DNA of 48,909 nucleotides, taken from Flavobacterium sp. HTF (GTDB lineage Bacteria > Bacteroidota > Bacteroidia > Flavobacteriales > Flavobacteriaceae). Both the position numbers and the translations under genes were made by a program. The DNA is taken from the NCBI RefSeq assembly GCF_003105115.1, contig NZ_QETH01000032.1, positions 1-48,909 on the forward strand. Reading direction: 5' to 3'. The notes beneath the pieces were generated by a model, which searched no databases, was not told the origin of the DNA, and saw only the letters and a list, made by a program, of their open reading frames with translations. The stretch's first letter is position 1, and every line of letters begins with the position of its first letter. Shown piece after piece: positions 26,061-34,396 of the stretch.

Positions 26061-26996
26061 TTATTTGACTTGTAAAGTATCTGCGTTTTTTTTAGGTGCC
26101 GCATCGTTTTTTGGAGCGCTTTCGTCTACCCAAATCTCACCATCCGGTGCTTTTGGATCTTTTGGATTGCTTCCTTGTAAAGACAAGATATAACTTGCAA
26201 CTTTTTGAATTTCTTTAGGTTTCAGTGTTCCTTTCCAGGAAATCATCCCTTTACCATCACGACCTCCATTAGTTATCGTATGGAATACGTTTTTAATTCC
26301 TCCGCCTAAAATCCAATGGTCATCTGTTAAGTTTGGTCCGATTTGTCCTCCGGCATCAGCACGATGACAGGCAGCACAATTTGTTGTAAAAATTTCTTTT
26401 CCAATTGCCAAATCAGCCTTATCTGTCAATAAAACAACTGTTTTTTCATCCATTAAATCTGGTGCCGTTTTTAAATATTCTGCCACATCTATTTTTGCCT
26501 GCGCCATTTCCTTTTTCAATTCAGTTTCCTGATTATCGCCACCAAACAATTCATAACGGGCAAGATATACCGCTCCGAAAATGATACAGATATAGAATAA
26601 ATACACCCACCAAGGCGGTAAATTATTATCGAGTTCTTTGATTCCATCATAATCATGATCCATTAGCAAATCGCCTTCTTTTTCAATTGGCTGCGTTTTG
26701 GTCAATTTCTGCATTAGGTTTTTGTACCATGTGCGCTCATTAAAGCTTAAACTGTTTTCGTATTCTAACTTCGCTTTCTCTTCCGGCGACATTAATTGAT
26801 ACATAACACGGTTTACGGCATTTAACGTAATTTCTATTGCTATTAAAACGAATAAAAAGACAAGCAAAAAGACCGCTAACATCGGATATTTTACAAACGC
26901 AGGCCTGTCACCTGAATCAATAAAGTATTCCATTAAAGCAAAGACGATGAAGAAAATCACAGGGACTCTCACATATACTGGGAAAAACTTTTTCAT
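26061..26996 (-). CDS. ccoP: cbb3 oxidase subunit III (CcoP), single-heme type
   Basis: Protein of 311 aa. Hydrophobic helices near residues 8-27, 37-60 and 130-148 anchor it; the conserved NNLPPWWVYLFY segment starts the last helix. The periplasmic domain has one heme c site, CAACH, at about residue 208, and a methionine ligand in DGKGMISWKG. Proteobacterial CcoP usually has two heme sites; only one CXXCH is present here, a form I associate with Bacteroidota. The extra 60 aa between helices two and three (SPEEKAKLEYENSLSFNERT) is another group trait. The tail is rich in Asp, Lys and Ala. Confidence 0.92.
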   Translation of the reverse strand: MKKFFPVYVRVPVIFFIVFALMEYFIDSGDRPAFVKYPMLAVFLLVFLFVLIAIEITLNAVNRVMYQLMSPEEKAKLEYENSLSFNERTWYKNLMQKLTKTQPIEKEGDLLMDHDYDGIKELDNNLPPWWVYLFYICIIFGAVYLARYELFGGDNQETELKKEMAQAKIDVAEYLKTAPDLMDEKTVVLLTDKADLAIGKEIFTTNCAACHRADAGGQIGPNLTDDHWILGGGIKNVFHTITNGGRDGKGMISWKGTLKPKEIQKVASYILSLQGSNPKDPKAPDGEIWVDESAPKNDAAPKKNADTLQVK

Positions 26997-26998
26997 TT

Positions 26999-27193
26999 TT
27001 AATTATCTTTTGAAGTTATCATAAGCCCTTCTTCTAAAGGAATTTCACTCATTTCTCTAATTTTATCTTTTTTATAAGAAAACACCCAGAAGCCTAAACC
27101 TACAAAGAAGAAAAAGAATATCAGGAGAGAAAGTATCGGGTAAATTTCTATACCCGATATTGTTTCCATATTGTGTTTAATTTGTTCGAACAT
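26999..27193 (-). CDS. ccoQ: CcoQ/FixQ small subunit of cbb3 oxidase
   Basis: Protein of 64 aa with one membrane helix (about 15-40, YPILSLLIFFFFFVGLGFWV) followed by a short charged tail with YKKDKI and EIPLE. Size, topology and place between ccoNO and ccoP identify it as CcoQ, which stabilises the oxidase or its link to CcoP. There is almost no other conserved sequence in this family, so context carries most of the weight. Confidence 0.85.
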   Translation of the reverse strand: MFEQIKHNMETISGIEIYPILSLLIFFFFFVGLGFWVFSYKKDKIREMSEIPLEEGLMITSKDN

Positions 27194-27201
27194 AACGCTT
27201 G

Positions 27202-29385
27202 TTATTTAGTTTCTTTAACTTTAATATCTGTTCCCAGTCTTTGGATATAAGCAATCAGAGCTACAATTTCTCTTTCATTCATTGGGACAAATTTTTCGCC
27301 TTTTGCTGCTGCTTTTTTTCTGCTATCCTCATAACTTTTCACAAAATCAGGATCATTTTCTAAACTTTTTTCTATAGCAATTGCCTGAGTTTTTAATGTC
27401 TTTTGAGCATTTGCAACATCAGCGTCTGTATAAGGAACTCCAAGCGAAATCATTGCTTTCATTTTAGTTTCAATTAATGAAGTATCCAGTGGTTTATTAT
27501 CAAAAAGCCATTTATAACCTGGCATAATTGATCCTGCTGAAGTACTCTGTGGATTCCAGAAGTGATTGAAGTGCCAGTTGTCGTTATACTTCCCTCCAAC
27601 CCTTAACAAATCGGGACCTGTACGTTTTGATCCCCAAAGGAATGGATGATCGTAAACAAACTCTCCTGCTTTTGATTGTGGCCCGTAACGTTCTACTTCA
27701 CTTCTAAACGGACGAACTGACTGTGAGTGACAGCCCACACAACCTTCACGGATATACAAATCACGCCCCTCAAGCTCCAAAGGTGTATATGGTTTTACAC
27801 TGCTTATGGTTGGAATATTTGATTTTACCATGATCGTTGGAACTATCTGAATGATTCCTCCAATTAGAATTGCAATTGTAGCTAAAATGGTTAACTGAAT
27901 AGGTTTTCTTTCTAACCAGGAATGGAATTTCTCACCTCTCACTCTGCTACTGCTGATTCTTTGTAAGGCAGGAGCCTGAGCCAATTCATCTTCAATAGTT
28001 TCTCCGGCTTTCACGGTCATAATGATATTGTAAACCAATGTCAGCATACCTATCAGATATAAAGAACCCCCAATAGCTCTCATCCAATACATTGGCATAA
28101 TCTGCGTCACTGTTTCAAGGAAATTTCCATAGGTTAAAGTTCCGTCTGGATTAAATTGTTTCCACATTGAAGCCTGAAGAAAACCTGCTACGTATAATGG
28201 TAATGTATATAATATAATTCCTAAAGTACCGATCCAGAAATGGAAGTTGGCTAATTTTTTAGAAAACAAATTAGTTTTTGTCATTCTCGGGATCAGCCAG
28301 TAGATAATAGCAAATGACATAAATCCGTTCCATGCTAATGCTCCTACGTGTACGTGTGCTACGATCCAGTCTGTATAGTGCGCGATAGCATTTACATTTT
28401 TCAGAGATAACATCGGTCCTTCAAAAGTTGCCATTCCGTATCCGGTAATCGCTACTACAAAGAATTTTAATACTGGTTCTTCACGAACTTTATCCCATGC
28501 ACCTCTTAAAGTTAAAAGACCATTGATCATACCTCCCCAAGACGGAGCAATAAGCATTACAGAAAACACTACTCCAAGATTCTGTGCCCAGTTTGGCAAA
28601 GCTGAATACAATAAATGGTGAGGTCCTGCCCAGATATAAATAAAGATTAAGGACCAAAAGTGTATAATAGACAGACGGTAAGAATAAACCGGTCTGTTGG
28701 CAATTTTCGGAACAAAATAATACATTAGCCCTAAGAATGGAGTTGTCAGGAAAAATGCAACTGCATTATGTCCGTACCACCATTGTACCAAAGCATCCTG
28801 AACTCCTGCATAAACTGAATAACTCTTTAATCCGGAAACAGGAATTTCTATATTATTAAAAATATGAAGTACTGCAACAGTCACAAAAGTTGCCAGGTAA
28901 AACCAGATTGCTACGTACAAATGACGTTCTCTGCGGCGTAACATTGTACCTATCATATTAATCCCCATAACGACCCAGATCAATGCAATTGCAATATCTA
29001 TCGGCCATTCCAGTTCGGCATATTCTTTTGATGATGTATAACCCAAAGGTAAGGTAATCGCGGCAGCCACAATAATAAGCTGCCATCCCCAAAAATGAAG
29101 ATTACTTAAGAAATCGCTAAACATCCTCGCTTTTAGCAATCGCTGTAGTGAGTAATACATACCCGCAAAAAAGGCATTACCTACAAAGGCAAAAATTACC
29201 GCATTGGTATGCAGAGGCCTTAATCGTCCATAACTCAGCCACGAAATCCCATCTGTCATGTTGGGAAAAAGGTACATGACCGCTAAAGTCAGTCCCACTA
29301 ACATACCTACAACCCCAAACAGGATAGTGGCGTAAATGAACTTTTTTACAATTTTGTTGTCGTAATAAAACTGTTCCATTTCCAT
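27202..29385 (-). CDS. ccoNO: Fused cbb3 cytochrome c oxidase subunits I and II (CcoN-CcoO)
   Basis: Protein of 727 aa. Residues 1 to about 475 are the heme-copper core CcoN with 12 or so helices; visible histidine ligand regions are RLRPLHTNAVIFAF, WYGHNAVAFFLT, AGPHHLLYSALP and HYTDWIVAHVHVGALAWNG. The remainder is CcoO: one helix, then the heme c site GCVGCHSQSVRPF near residue 548, and the partner region FNHFWNPQSTSAGSIMPGY with a Met ligand. In Proteobacteria these are separate genes; the fusion is common in Bacteroidota. It reduces O2 to water with high affinity and pumps protons. The start may be Met1 or Met3. Confidence 0.96.
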   Translation of the reverse strand: MEMEQFYYDNKIVKKFIYATILFGVVGMLVGLTLAVMYLFPNMTDGISWLSYGRLRPLHTNAVIFAFVGNAFFAGMYYSLQRLLKARMFSDFLSNLHFWGWQLIIVAAAITLPLGYTSSKEYAELEWPIDIAIALIWVVMGINMIGTMLRRRERHLYVAIWFYLATFVTVAVLHIFNNIEIPVSGLKSYSVYAGVQDALVQWWYGHNAVAFFLTTPFLGLMYYFVPKIANRPVYSYRLSIIHFWSLIFIYIWAGPHHLLYSALPNWAQNLGVVFSVMLIAPSWGGMINGLLTLRGAWDKVREEPVLKFFVVAITGYGMATFEGPMLSLKNVNAIAHYTDWIVAHVHVGALAWNGFMSFAIIYWLIPRMTKTNLFSKKLANFHFWIGTLGIILYTLPLYVAGFLQASMWKQFNPDGTLTYGNFLETVTQIMPMYWMRAIGGSLYLIGMLTLVYNIIMTVKAGETIEDELAQAPALQRISSSRVRGEKFHSWLERKPIQLTILATIAILIGGIIQIVPTIMVKSNIPTISSVKPYTPLELEGRDLYIREGCVGCHSQSVRPFRSEVERYGPQSKAGEFVYDHPFLWGSKRTGPDLLRVGGKYNDNWHFNHFWNPQSTSAGSIMPGYKWLFDNKPLDTSLIETKMKAMISLGVPYTDADVANAQKTLKTQAIAIEKSLENDPDFVKSYEDSRKKAAAKGEKFVPMNEREIVALIAYIQRLGTDIKVKETK

Positions 29386-29397
29386 AATTATACTTGT

Positions 29398-29580
29398 TTA
29401 TTCTTTTGTTTTTGATTTGTTCTTTTGGGGAGTAAATTTAGTTTCATCGTCAAAAAGCATTCTGACTGAAGGCGTATAATCGTCATCATACTGTCCGGAT
29501 TTGACAGCGATTATAAAAGCAATAAAGAAGCCTATTGCCACGAAAATACTTACTGTGATTAATAGATAAATAACACTCAT
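29398..29580 (-). CDS. ccoS: cbb3 oxidase maturation protein CcoS
   Basis: Protein of 60 aa with one N-terminal membrane helix (VIYLLITVSIFVAIGFFIAF) and the conserved GQYDDDYTPSVRMLFDD segment that identifies CcoS. It is needed for cofactor insertion in the oxidase of species tested. It is the first gene of the cco operon, 12 bases before ccoNO. Its ATG lies 20 bases after the -7 box and about 56 bases after the centre of an Fnr-type operator. Confidence 0.92.
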   Translation of the reverse strand: MSVIYLLITVSIFVAIGFFIAFIIAVKSGQYDDDYTPSVRMLFDDETKFTPQKNKSKTKE

Positions 29581-29599
29581 ACCATCTAATTTATATTAA

Positions 29600-29607
29600 C
29601 AAAATTA
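29600..29607 (-). promoter_or_regulatory. -7 box of the cco operon
   Basis: The minus strand reads TAATTTTG, identical to the hemN box. It is 22 bases from the operator at 29630-29643. Confidence 0.7.
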
Positions 29608-29629
29608 TTAGGTTACGGGCGGATAAAAT

Positions 29630-29643
29630 ATGATAATTATCAT
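29630..29643. promoter_or_regulatory. Fnr-type operator upstream of ccoS
   Basis: ATGATAATTATCAT is a perfect 14-bp palindrome, TGA-N6-TCA. Together with the -7 box it has the geometry of a class II activator site (centre about 40 bases before transcription start). Confidence 0.78.
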
Positions 29644-29692
29644 AATGAAGAGGAATGTTAAATTTAAGAAAATATTCAATAAATCACAAGTT

Positions 29693-32083
29693 TTAAGAAG
29701 CTAAATTTCTACTACTGAAGTAGTTAGACATAAGCGTCACAAAACTTACAATGGTGATTGTACTTAAAGGCATAATAATAGCTGCCACCAGAGGAAGAAG
29801 ATTTCCGGTAACTGCAAATGCAAGTCCGATAACGTTGTACAGCAATGACAAAGCAAAACTCATCTTAATAATAAAAATCGCTTTATGAGATAACTTTAAA
29901 AAGTAATTCAGACGCGAAAATTCACTGGCGTCCAAAATTGCATCGCAGGCAGGAGAAAAAACATTGACATTTTCTGAAATAGAAATACCAACATTACTTT
30001 GTGCCAACGCTCCGGCATCATTTAATCCGTCACCGACCATCATAACGTTCTGTCCGTTTTGCTGCAGCTTTTTTATAAAATCCAGTTTTTGTTCTGGTTT
30101 CTGATTGAATATCAATTCGGTATCTTTAGGTAAAAGAGCTTCTAAGTTTGCTTTCTCGCCATCGTTATCACCGGAAAGAACCTTTAACTGATAGTCTTTG
30201 CTCAGGTTTGCAAATAGTTTTTCCAAACCTTCTCTATACTGATTTTCGAATACATATTTTCCATAATAAACAGAATCTATTTTTATATGGAGCGATGTTC
30301 TTTCTATTTCTGATGTATCTGGTGCCGGGCTTTCAACAAACTTTCCCGAACCAATTTTAATTTCTTTATTTTCAGCTATAGCCAAAATTCCTTTTCCGGT
30401 TATTTCCTGAAAATTATCGATTCTGATTTTCTTTGATTCCGGAAGAAAATCATATAACATACGGCTTAACGGGTGATTTGAAGCTCTGAGCGTGTTTTTA
30501 ATCAATATAAAATCTTCATCAGAAATCACATTTCCTTCATATGTAATGTTTGATTTTTTATTGGTCGTAATTGTTCCTGTCTTATCAAAAACTATAGTAT
30601 CGACTTTTGCCAGTTGTTCTATTACAAGGGCATTTTTGAGATATAATTTCTGCTTGCCCAAAATCCTCAGAATATTACCAAAAGTAAACGGCGCTGTAAG
30701 GGCAAGTGCACAAGGACAAGCTACAATTAATACCGCAGTAAAAACGTTAAAAGCAATATTGGCATCAATAAAAATCCAATACCCAAAACCTGCAAAAGCT
30801 ATCAGAAGCAAAATAGGTGTAAAATATCTGCTTATTGCATCGGTAATAGTTTTATGTTTTTGATCTACATTTTTCTGAAAAATCTCATTACTCCATAATT
30901 GCGTCAGATAACTTTGAGAAACAGAATGCAAAACCTCCATTTCTATTACTTTTCCTATTTGTTTTCCGCCTGCAAATATTTTATCTCCGGATTTTTTGGT
31001 AATCGGAACTGCTTCTCCGGTTACAAAACTATAGTCTATTTCGGCACTTTCACTAATTAAAATTCCATCTACGGGAATTAATTCCTGATTTCTTATTAGC
31101 AATCTGTTGCCTTTTTCGACGTCATAAATCGGTAGGTTTTCTTCTGAGAAATCTGGATTAATCCTCGTAACCGCAATTGGAAAGTACGATTTAAAATCGC
31201 GTTCAAAACTTAAAAAACTGTATGTTTTGATCTGAAACATTTTTCCGAGTAACATAAAAAACACCAGACTTGCCAGGCTATCAAAGAAACCTGAGCCATA
31301 ATTCATTACAATATCATAAGTACTTCTAATAAACATTACGATAATCCCTAATGCTATCGGAATATCAATATTCAGCATTCCTGACTTTATACTTTTATAA
31401 GCCGAAACATAATAACCGCTCGCAGAATACAGAAAACTTGGCAGTGCGAGAACAAAAATCAGGCCTCTGAAAAAAGGTTTGTAATTATCAAGCCAGAATT
31501 CTTTAATCTCAAAATATTCCGGAAAAGACAATAGCATTATATTACCAAAACAAAAAAAAGCGACTCCTAATTTATACGTGAGGCTTCTGTCTATGTTATT
31601 TTTGCCTGTTTCGTAATTTTCTAAACTGATATAAGGTTCGTAACCAATCGAACTCAGTGTATAAACAATAGTTTTGAGCGATACGAGAGTTGAATTGTAT
31701 GTTATACGGACTTTTTTCTCGGGAAAATTAACCTGTGAAACATTTATTCCTGATTGAATCCGGTTAAGGTTTTCGAGAATCCAAATACAGGAACTACAAT
31801 GAATATGTGGAATATTTAATGATACAATAGCAGTATCTCCTTCCTGAAATTCTAATATTTTTGAGAGTATGGCTTCGTTTTCTAAAAAATCATATTTCCC
31901 TTTAATGTCTTGGGGAGTTGCACCGGGAGATTTTTCAAAATCGTAATATGAGGTTAAATCGTGACTGCTGAAAATTCCATAAACTGTTTTACATCCGACA
32001 CAACAAAACAGTTTATCATCAAAATGTATTTCTTCATTTTCATCAATGGCCAGACCGCAATGAAAGCAATTTTGCGCACTCAT
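29693..32083 (-). CDS. ccoI: Copper-transporting P1B-type ATPase of the cbb3 cluster
   Basis: Protein of 796 aa (FixI/CcoI family). The N-terminus has a cysteine-rich zinc/copper motif (CFHCGLAIDEN, CCVGCKTVY), then a HMA-like domain with HIHCSSCIWILE. Eight membrane helices follow; the transport site is VACPCALALTAP. The phosphorylated Asp is in DKTGTITT, and GDGLNDAGALAQS is the hinge motif. It supplies copper to the CuB centre of the oxidase. ATG 32083 is preferred over an upstream codon at 32113, because the -7-like box is at 32104-32111. It has its own Fnr-type site, separated by 112 bases from the ccoS start. Confidence 0.95.
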   Translation of the reverse strand: MSAQNCFHCGLAIDENEEIHFDDKLFCCVGCKTVYGIFSSHDLTSYYDFEKSPGATPQDIKGKYDFLENEAILSKILEFQEGDTAIVSLNIPHIHCSSCIWILENLNRIQSGINVSQVNFPEKKVRITYNSTLVSLKTIVYTLSSIGYEPYISLENYETGKNNIDRSLTYKLGVAFFCFGNIMLLSFPEYFEIKEFWLDNYKPFFRGLIFVLALPSFLYSASGYYVSAYKSIKSGMLNIDIPIALGIIVMFIRSTYDIVMNYGSGFFDSLASLVFFMLLGKMFQIKTYSFLSFERDFKSYFPIAVTRINPDFSEENLPIYDVEKGNRLLIRNQELIPVDGILISESAEIDYSFVTGEAVPITKKSGDKIFAGGKQIGKVIEMEVLHSVSQSYLTQLWSNEIFQKNVDQKHKTITDAISRYFTPILLLIAFAGFGYWIFIDANIAFNVFTAVLIVACPCALALTAPFTFGNILRILGKQKLYLKNALVIEQLAKVDTIVFDKTGTITTNKKSNITYEGNVISDEDFILIKNTLRASNHPLSRMLYDFLPESKKIRIDNFQEITGKGILAIAENKEIKIGSGKFVESPAPDTSEIERTSLHIKIDSVYYGKYVFENQYREGLEKLFANLSKDYQLKVLSGDNDGEKANLEALLPKDTELIFNQKPEQKLDFIKKLQQNGQNVMMVGDGLNDAGALAQSNVGISISENVNVFSPACDAILDASEFSRLNYFLKLSHKAIFIIKMSFALSLLYNVIGLAFAVTGNLLPLVAAIIMPLSTITIVSFVTLMSNYFSSRNLAS

Positions 32084-32103
32084 AATTTGTTTTTTTAATG
32101 ATG

Positions 32104-32111
32104 CAAAGATC
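32104..32111 (-). promoter_or_regulatory. -7-like box of ccoI
   Basis: The minus strand reads GATCTTTG, one mismatch to TANNTTTG. It lies at exactly the position predicted from the hemN and ccoS promoters, 22 bases from the operator. Confidence 0.55.
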
Positions 32112-32133
32112 AAAACAAGAACCGATTATAAAG

Positions 32134-32147
32134 ATGACAATTATCAT
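32134..32147. promoter_or_regulatory. Fnr-type operator upstream of ccoI
   Basis: ATGACAATTATCAT is a near-perfect palindrome with one C-A asymmetry. It lies in the 202-base gap between ccoI and the divergent Crp/Fnr gene, on the ccoI side. Confidence 0.7.
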
Positions 32148-32258
32148 GTTATAATGAAATTGAACTATCACAAAAGAAAATAAAGCAGCGAAATGATAAC
32201 GAGCTCTTTTTTCTTATAAAATTAATGAATAATACTGCTTATAACTCCAAAATATGAT

Positions 32259-32266
32259 TAATTTTG
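32259..32266 (+). promoter_or_regulatory. -7 box of the Crp/Fnr regulator gene
   Basis: TAATTTTG matches TANNTTTG and lies 19 bases ahead of the ATG. No ATGAY-type palindrome lies at the class II position, so autoregulation through that site is not indicated. Confidence 0.6.
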
Positions 32267-32285
32267 CATCTAAATTACTATTGTC

Positions 32286-32972
32286 ATGAATAAATGTGAT
32301 CAATGCATTGTAAGACAGCTTAGCTCATTAAAAGCCCTTAATAAAGAAGAAGTTATAAAGTTAGCTAATAGCAAAACTACTTATCAGATAAAAAAAGGAG
32401 AAGCGATTTTTGAAGAAGGAGAAGTAACTAATGGCGTTTTTTGTATTAAAGACGGGATTGGAAAACTTTCTAAGTTAAGTGCCAACGGAAAAGACCAGAT
32501 TGTAAAACTGGTTAAGTCGGGAGAACTTTTAGGACAGCGTTCTATGATTAGTAACGAGCCTGCAAATTTATCTGCAAAAGCCGTTGCGGACATGGAAGTT
32601 TGTTTTATTCCTAAAACAGAAATCATACATTTTTTCAACAATAATAATCAGTTTTCATTAAACATGATGCAGGCTGTCTGCGAGGATTTAAAAGAATCTG
32701 AAAATGACAAAATTGCCTTAGTCCAAAAAACTGTAAAACAGCGTTTAGCAGAAACTTTATTGCAGCTTCATGAAGATTTTGGCGAAAATAACGACAAAAC
32801 CTTAAAAGTACAACTGACCAGAGAAGAATTGGCAGGTATAATAGGCACTGCAACAGAAAGCTGCATTCGGTTATTATCTGATTTTAACAAACTGGAACTT
32901 ATTGAATTGACCGGAAAAAAGATTATTCTTAAGAATATACGGGCATTAAAAAAATTAGCAGAGCAATTATAA
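32286..32972 (+). CDS. Crp/Fnr family transcriptional regulator, likely O2-responsive
   Basis: Protein of 228 aa. An N-terminal CDQC motif (Cys4, Cys7) matches Cys20/Cys23 of E. coli FNR; Cys107 in MEVCFIPK aligns with FNR Cys122. The residue matching FNR Cys29 is Ser13, so three of four cluster ligands are seen. The cyclic-nucleotide-like barrel (20-120), the dimer helix (about 125-155) and the winged helix follow. In the recognition helix (GTATESCIRLLSDF) Glu and Arg align with FNR Glu209 and Arg213, while Ile takes the place of Ser212. It is divergent from ccoI and is the natural candidate for binding the ATGAY palindromes. Its stop overlaps mazG by six bases. Confidence 0.9.
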   Translation: MNKCDQCIVRQLSSLKALNKEEVIKLANSKTTYQIKKGEAIFEEGEVTNGVFCIKDGIGKLSKLSANGKDQIVKLVKSGELLGQRSMISNEPANLSAKAVADMEVCFIPKTEIIHFFNNNNQFSLNMMQAVCEDLKESENDKIALVQKTVKQRLAETLLQLHEDFGENNDKTLKVQLTREELAGIIGTATESCIRLLSDFNKLELIELTGKKIILKNIRALKKLAEQL

Positions 32973-33737
32973 TTTCTTCGCTTCATTCCAAAATACATCC
33001 ATTTCTGCTAAAGTCATATCCATTAGCGGTTTTCCTAATTCGCCGGCTTTATTTTCTAAATACTGAAAACGTTTAATAAATTTTTTATTAGTTCGCTCCA
33101 AAGCATCTTCCGGGTTTACATTTAAAAAACGGGCATAATTTATCATCGAAAATAAAACATCGCCAAACTCCGCTTCTATTTTATCCTGATCACCAGATTT
33201 TATTTCTTCCTGAAGTTCTTCAAGCTCTTCCTGTACTTTATCCCAAACCTGGTGCGGTTCTTCCCAATCAAAACCAACACCTTTTACTTTATCCTGGATT
33301 CTGCTTGCTTTTACAAGAGCCGGTAAACTTCTTGGAACTCCTTCCAAAACAGATTTTTTTCCTTCTTTAAGCTTTAGCTTTTCCCAGTTTTGCTTTACTT
33401 CTTCTTCATCTTTCACGACAGTGTCGCTATAAATGTGCGGATGACGATGAATAAGTTTTTCGCAAATTTCATTACACACATCTGCTATATCAAAATCGTT
33501 GGTTTCGCTTCCAATTTTGGCATAAAAAACGATATGCAGCAGCAGATCACCAAGTTCTTTTTTAACTTCATTCAGGTCATTATCTAAAATTGCATCTCCT
33601 AATTCGTAAGTCTCTTCAATTGTCAGGTGTCGTAATGTTTGTAAAGTCTGCTTTTTGTCCCACGGGCATTGCTCACGCAACTCATCCATGATAATTAATA
33701 ATCTTTCAAAAGCCTTAAGCTGAAGTTCTTTGCTCAT
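32967..33737 (-). CDS. mazG: Nucleoside triphosphate pyrophosphohydrolase MazG
   Basis: Protein of 256 aa, cytoplasmic. It hydrolyses NTPs and dNTPs to monophosphates and pyrophosphate, a clean-up role. There are two MazG modules: LREQCPWDKKQTLQTLRHLTIEE with EETYELGDAIL and EVKKELGDLLLH, and a second with EEIKSGDQDKIEAEFGDVL. Acidic residues in these helices bind magnesium. The C-terminus (EAKKL) overlaps the end of the convergent Fnr gene by six bases. It lies downstream of DUF5606 on the same strand, but a terminator hairpin separates them. Confidence 0.95.
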   Translation of the reverse strand: MSKELQLKAFERLLIIMDELREQCPWDKKQTLQTLRHLTIEETYELGDAILDNDLNEVKKELGDLLLHIVFYAKIGSETNDFDIADVCNEICEKLIHRHPHIYSDTVVKDEEEVKQNWEKLKLKEGKKSVLEGVPRSLPALVKASRIQDKVKGVGFDWEEPHQVWDKVQEELEELQEEIKSGDQDKIEAEFGDVLFSMINYARFLNVNPEDALERTNKKFIKRFQYLENKAGELGKPLMDMTLAEMDVFWNEAKKL

Positions 33738-33780
33738 TTGTGAAGTATTTATTGGTTTAATGACCGGATAATGTAAAAGT

Positions 33781-33815
33781 AAAAAATCCTGTCAAGAAAA
33801 CATCTTAACAGGATT
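33781..33815 (-). terminator. Terminator after the DUF5606 gene
   Basis: On the minus strand the stem AATCCTGT...ACAGGATT, extended by AAGA/TCTT, is followed by a T run. Confidence 0.75.
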
Positions 33816-33840
33816 ATTATATTTTGAATGTAAGTCTTTA

Positions 33841-34338
33841 CTATTCTTCTTTTTTAGCAGCAGCTTTTTTTGCCGGGGCTTTTTTAGCAGCCGGAGCTTT
33901 TTTAGGTTTTTCTTCAACAGCAGTTTCTTCTTTAGCTTCTGCAGCAGCCGGAGCCAAATCAGTAACCAAACCTTTAGACTGAAGTGTATTGTACCAGTTT
34001 AATACTTTCTTAATATCAGAAGGATAAACTCTTTCTTCATCATAATCAGGTAAAATTTCTTTGAAGTAAGCTGCTAATTTTGCATTATCTTCTTTGTGAG
34101 AAATCGCCTGACCTTTATTTTCTTTTGTAGCAATACGTTGAAAAACTTCAGTTAATGGTTTTTCACCGTCATGTGTGTAAATTGAAATTTCAGACAATAA
34201 ACTTACATTGCTTTTTAATCTTACAGTGATTTTTTTTCCGTCAATTAATGATTCAGCTACAAATCCTGTACGAGTTTGTACTTTTAAAGCATATAAACCT
34301 GGTTTTCCTGAAACAGCTAATATTTTTTCTAAATTCAT
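33841..34338 (-). CDS. DUF5606 domain protein with Lys/Ala-rich tail
   Basis: Protein of 165 aa. Residues 1-125 form the DUF5606 domain (NLEKILAVSGKPGLYALKVQ, AYFKEILPDYDEERVYPSDI), restricted to Bacteroidota as far as I know. The tail (about 130-165) is a histone H1-like Lys/Ala/Pro run (KKAPAAKKAPAKKAAAKK), which may bind nucleic acid. It lies 58 bases after def, before mazG, a neighbourhood that seems conserved in flavobacteria. No enzyme motif is visible. The tail length is likely to vary between strains because of repetitive codons. Confidence 0.88.
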   Translation of the reverse strand: MNLEKILAVSGKPGLYALKVQTRTGFVAESLIDGKKITVRLKSNVSLLSEISIYTHDGEKPLTEVFQRIATKENKGQAISHKEDNAKLAAYFKEILPDYDEERVYPSDIKKVLNWYNTLQSKGLVTDLAPAAAEAKEETAVEEKPKKAPAAKKAPAKKAAAKKEE

Positions 34339-34396
34339 GTTTATTATAATTTGTATTAAGAATTTCGTTTATTTTTTTGTCTTTATTAAGAAGCGA

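Noticed and set aside
32148..32285. Autoregulation of the Fnr-like gene through the ccoI operator
   Set aside because: The operator is about 145 bases from the regulator start, and the sequence at the class II position relative to its -7 box (32223-32236) is not palindromic.
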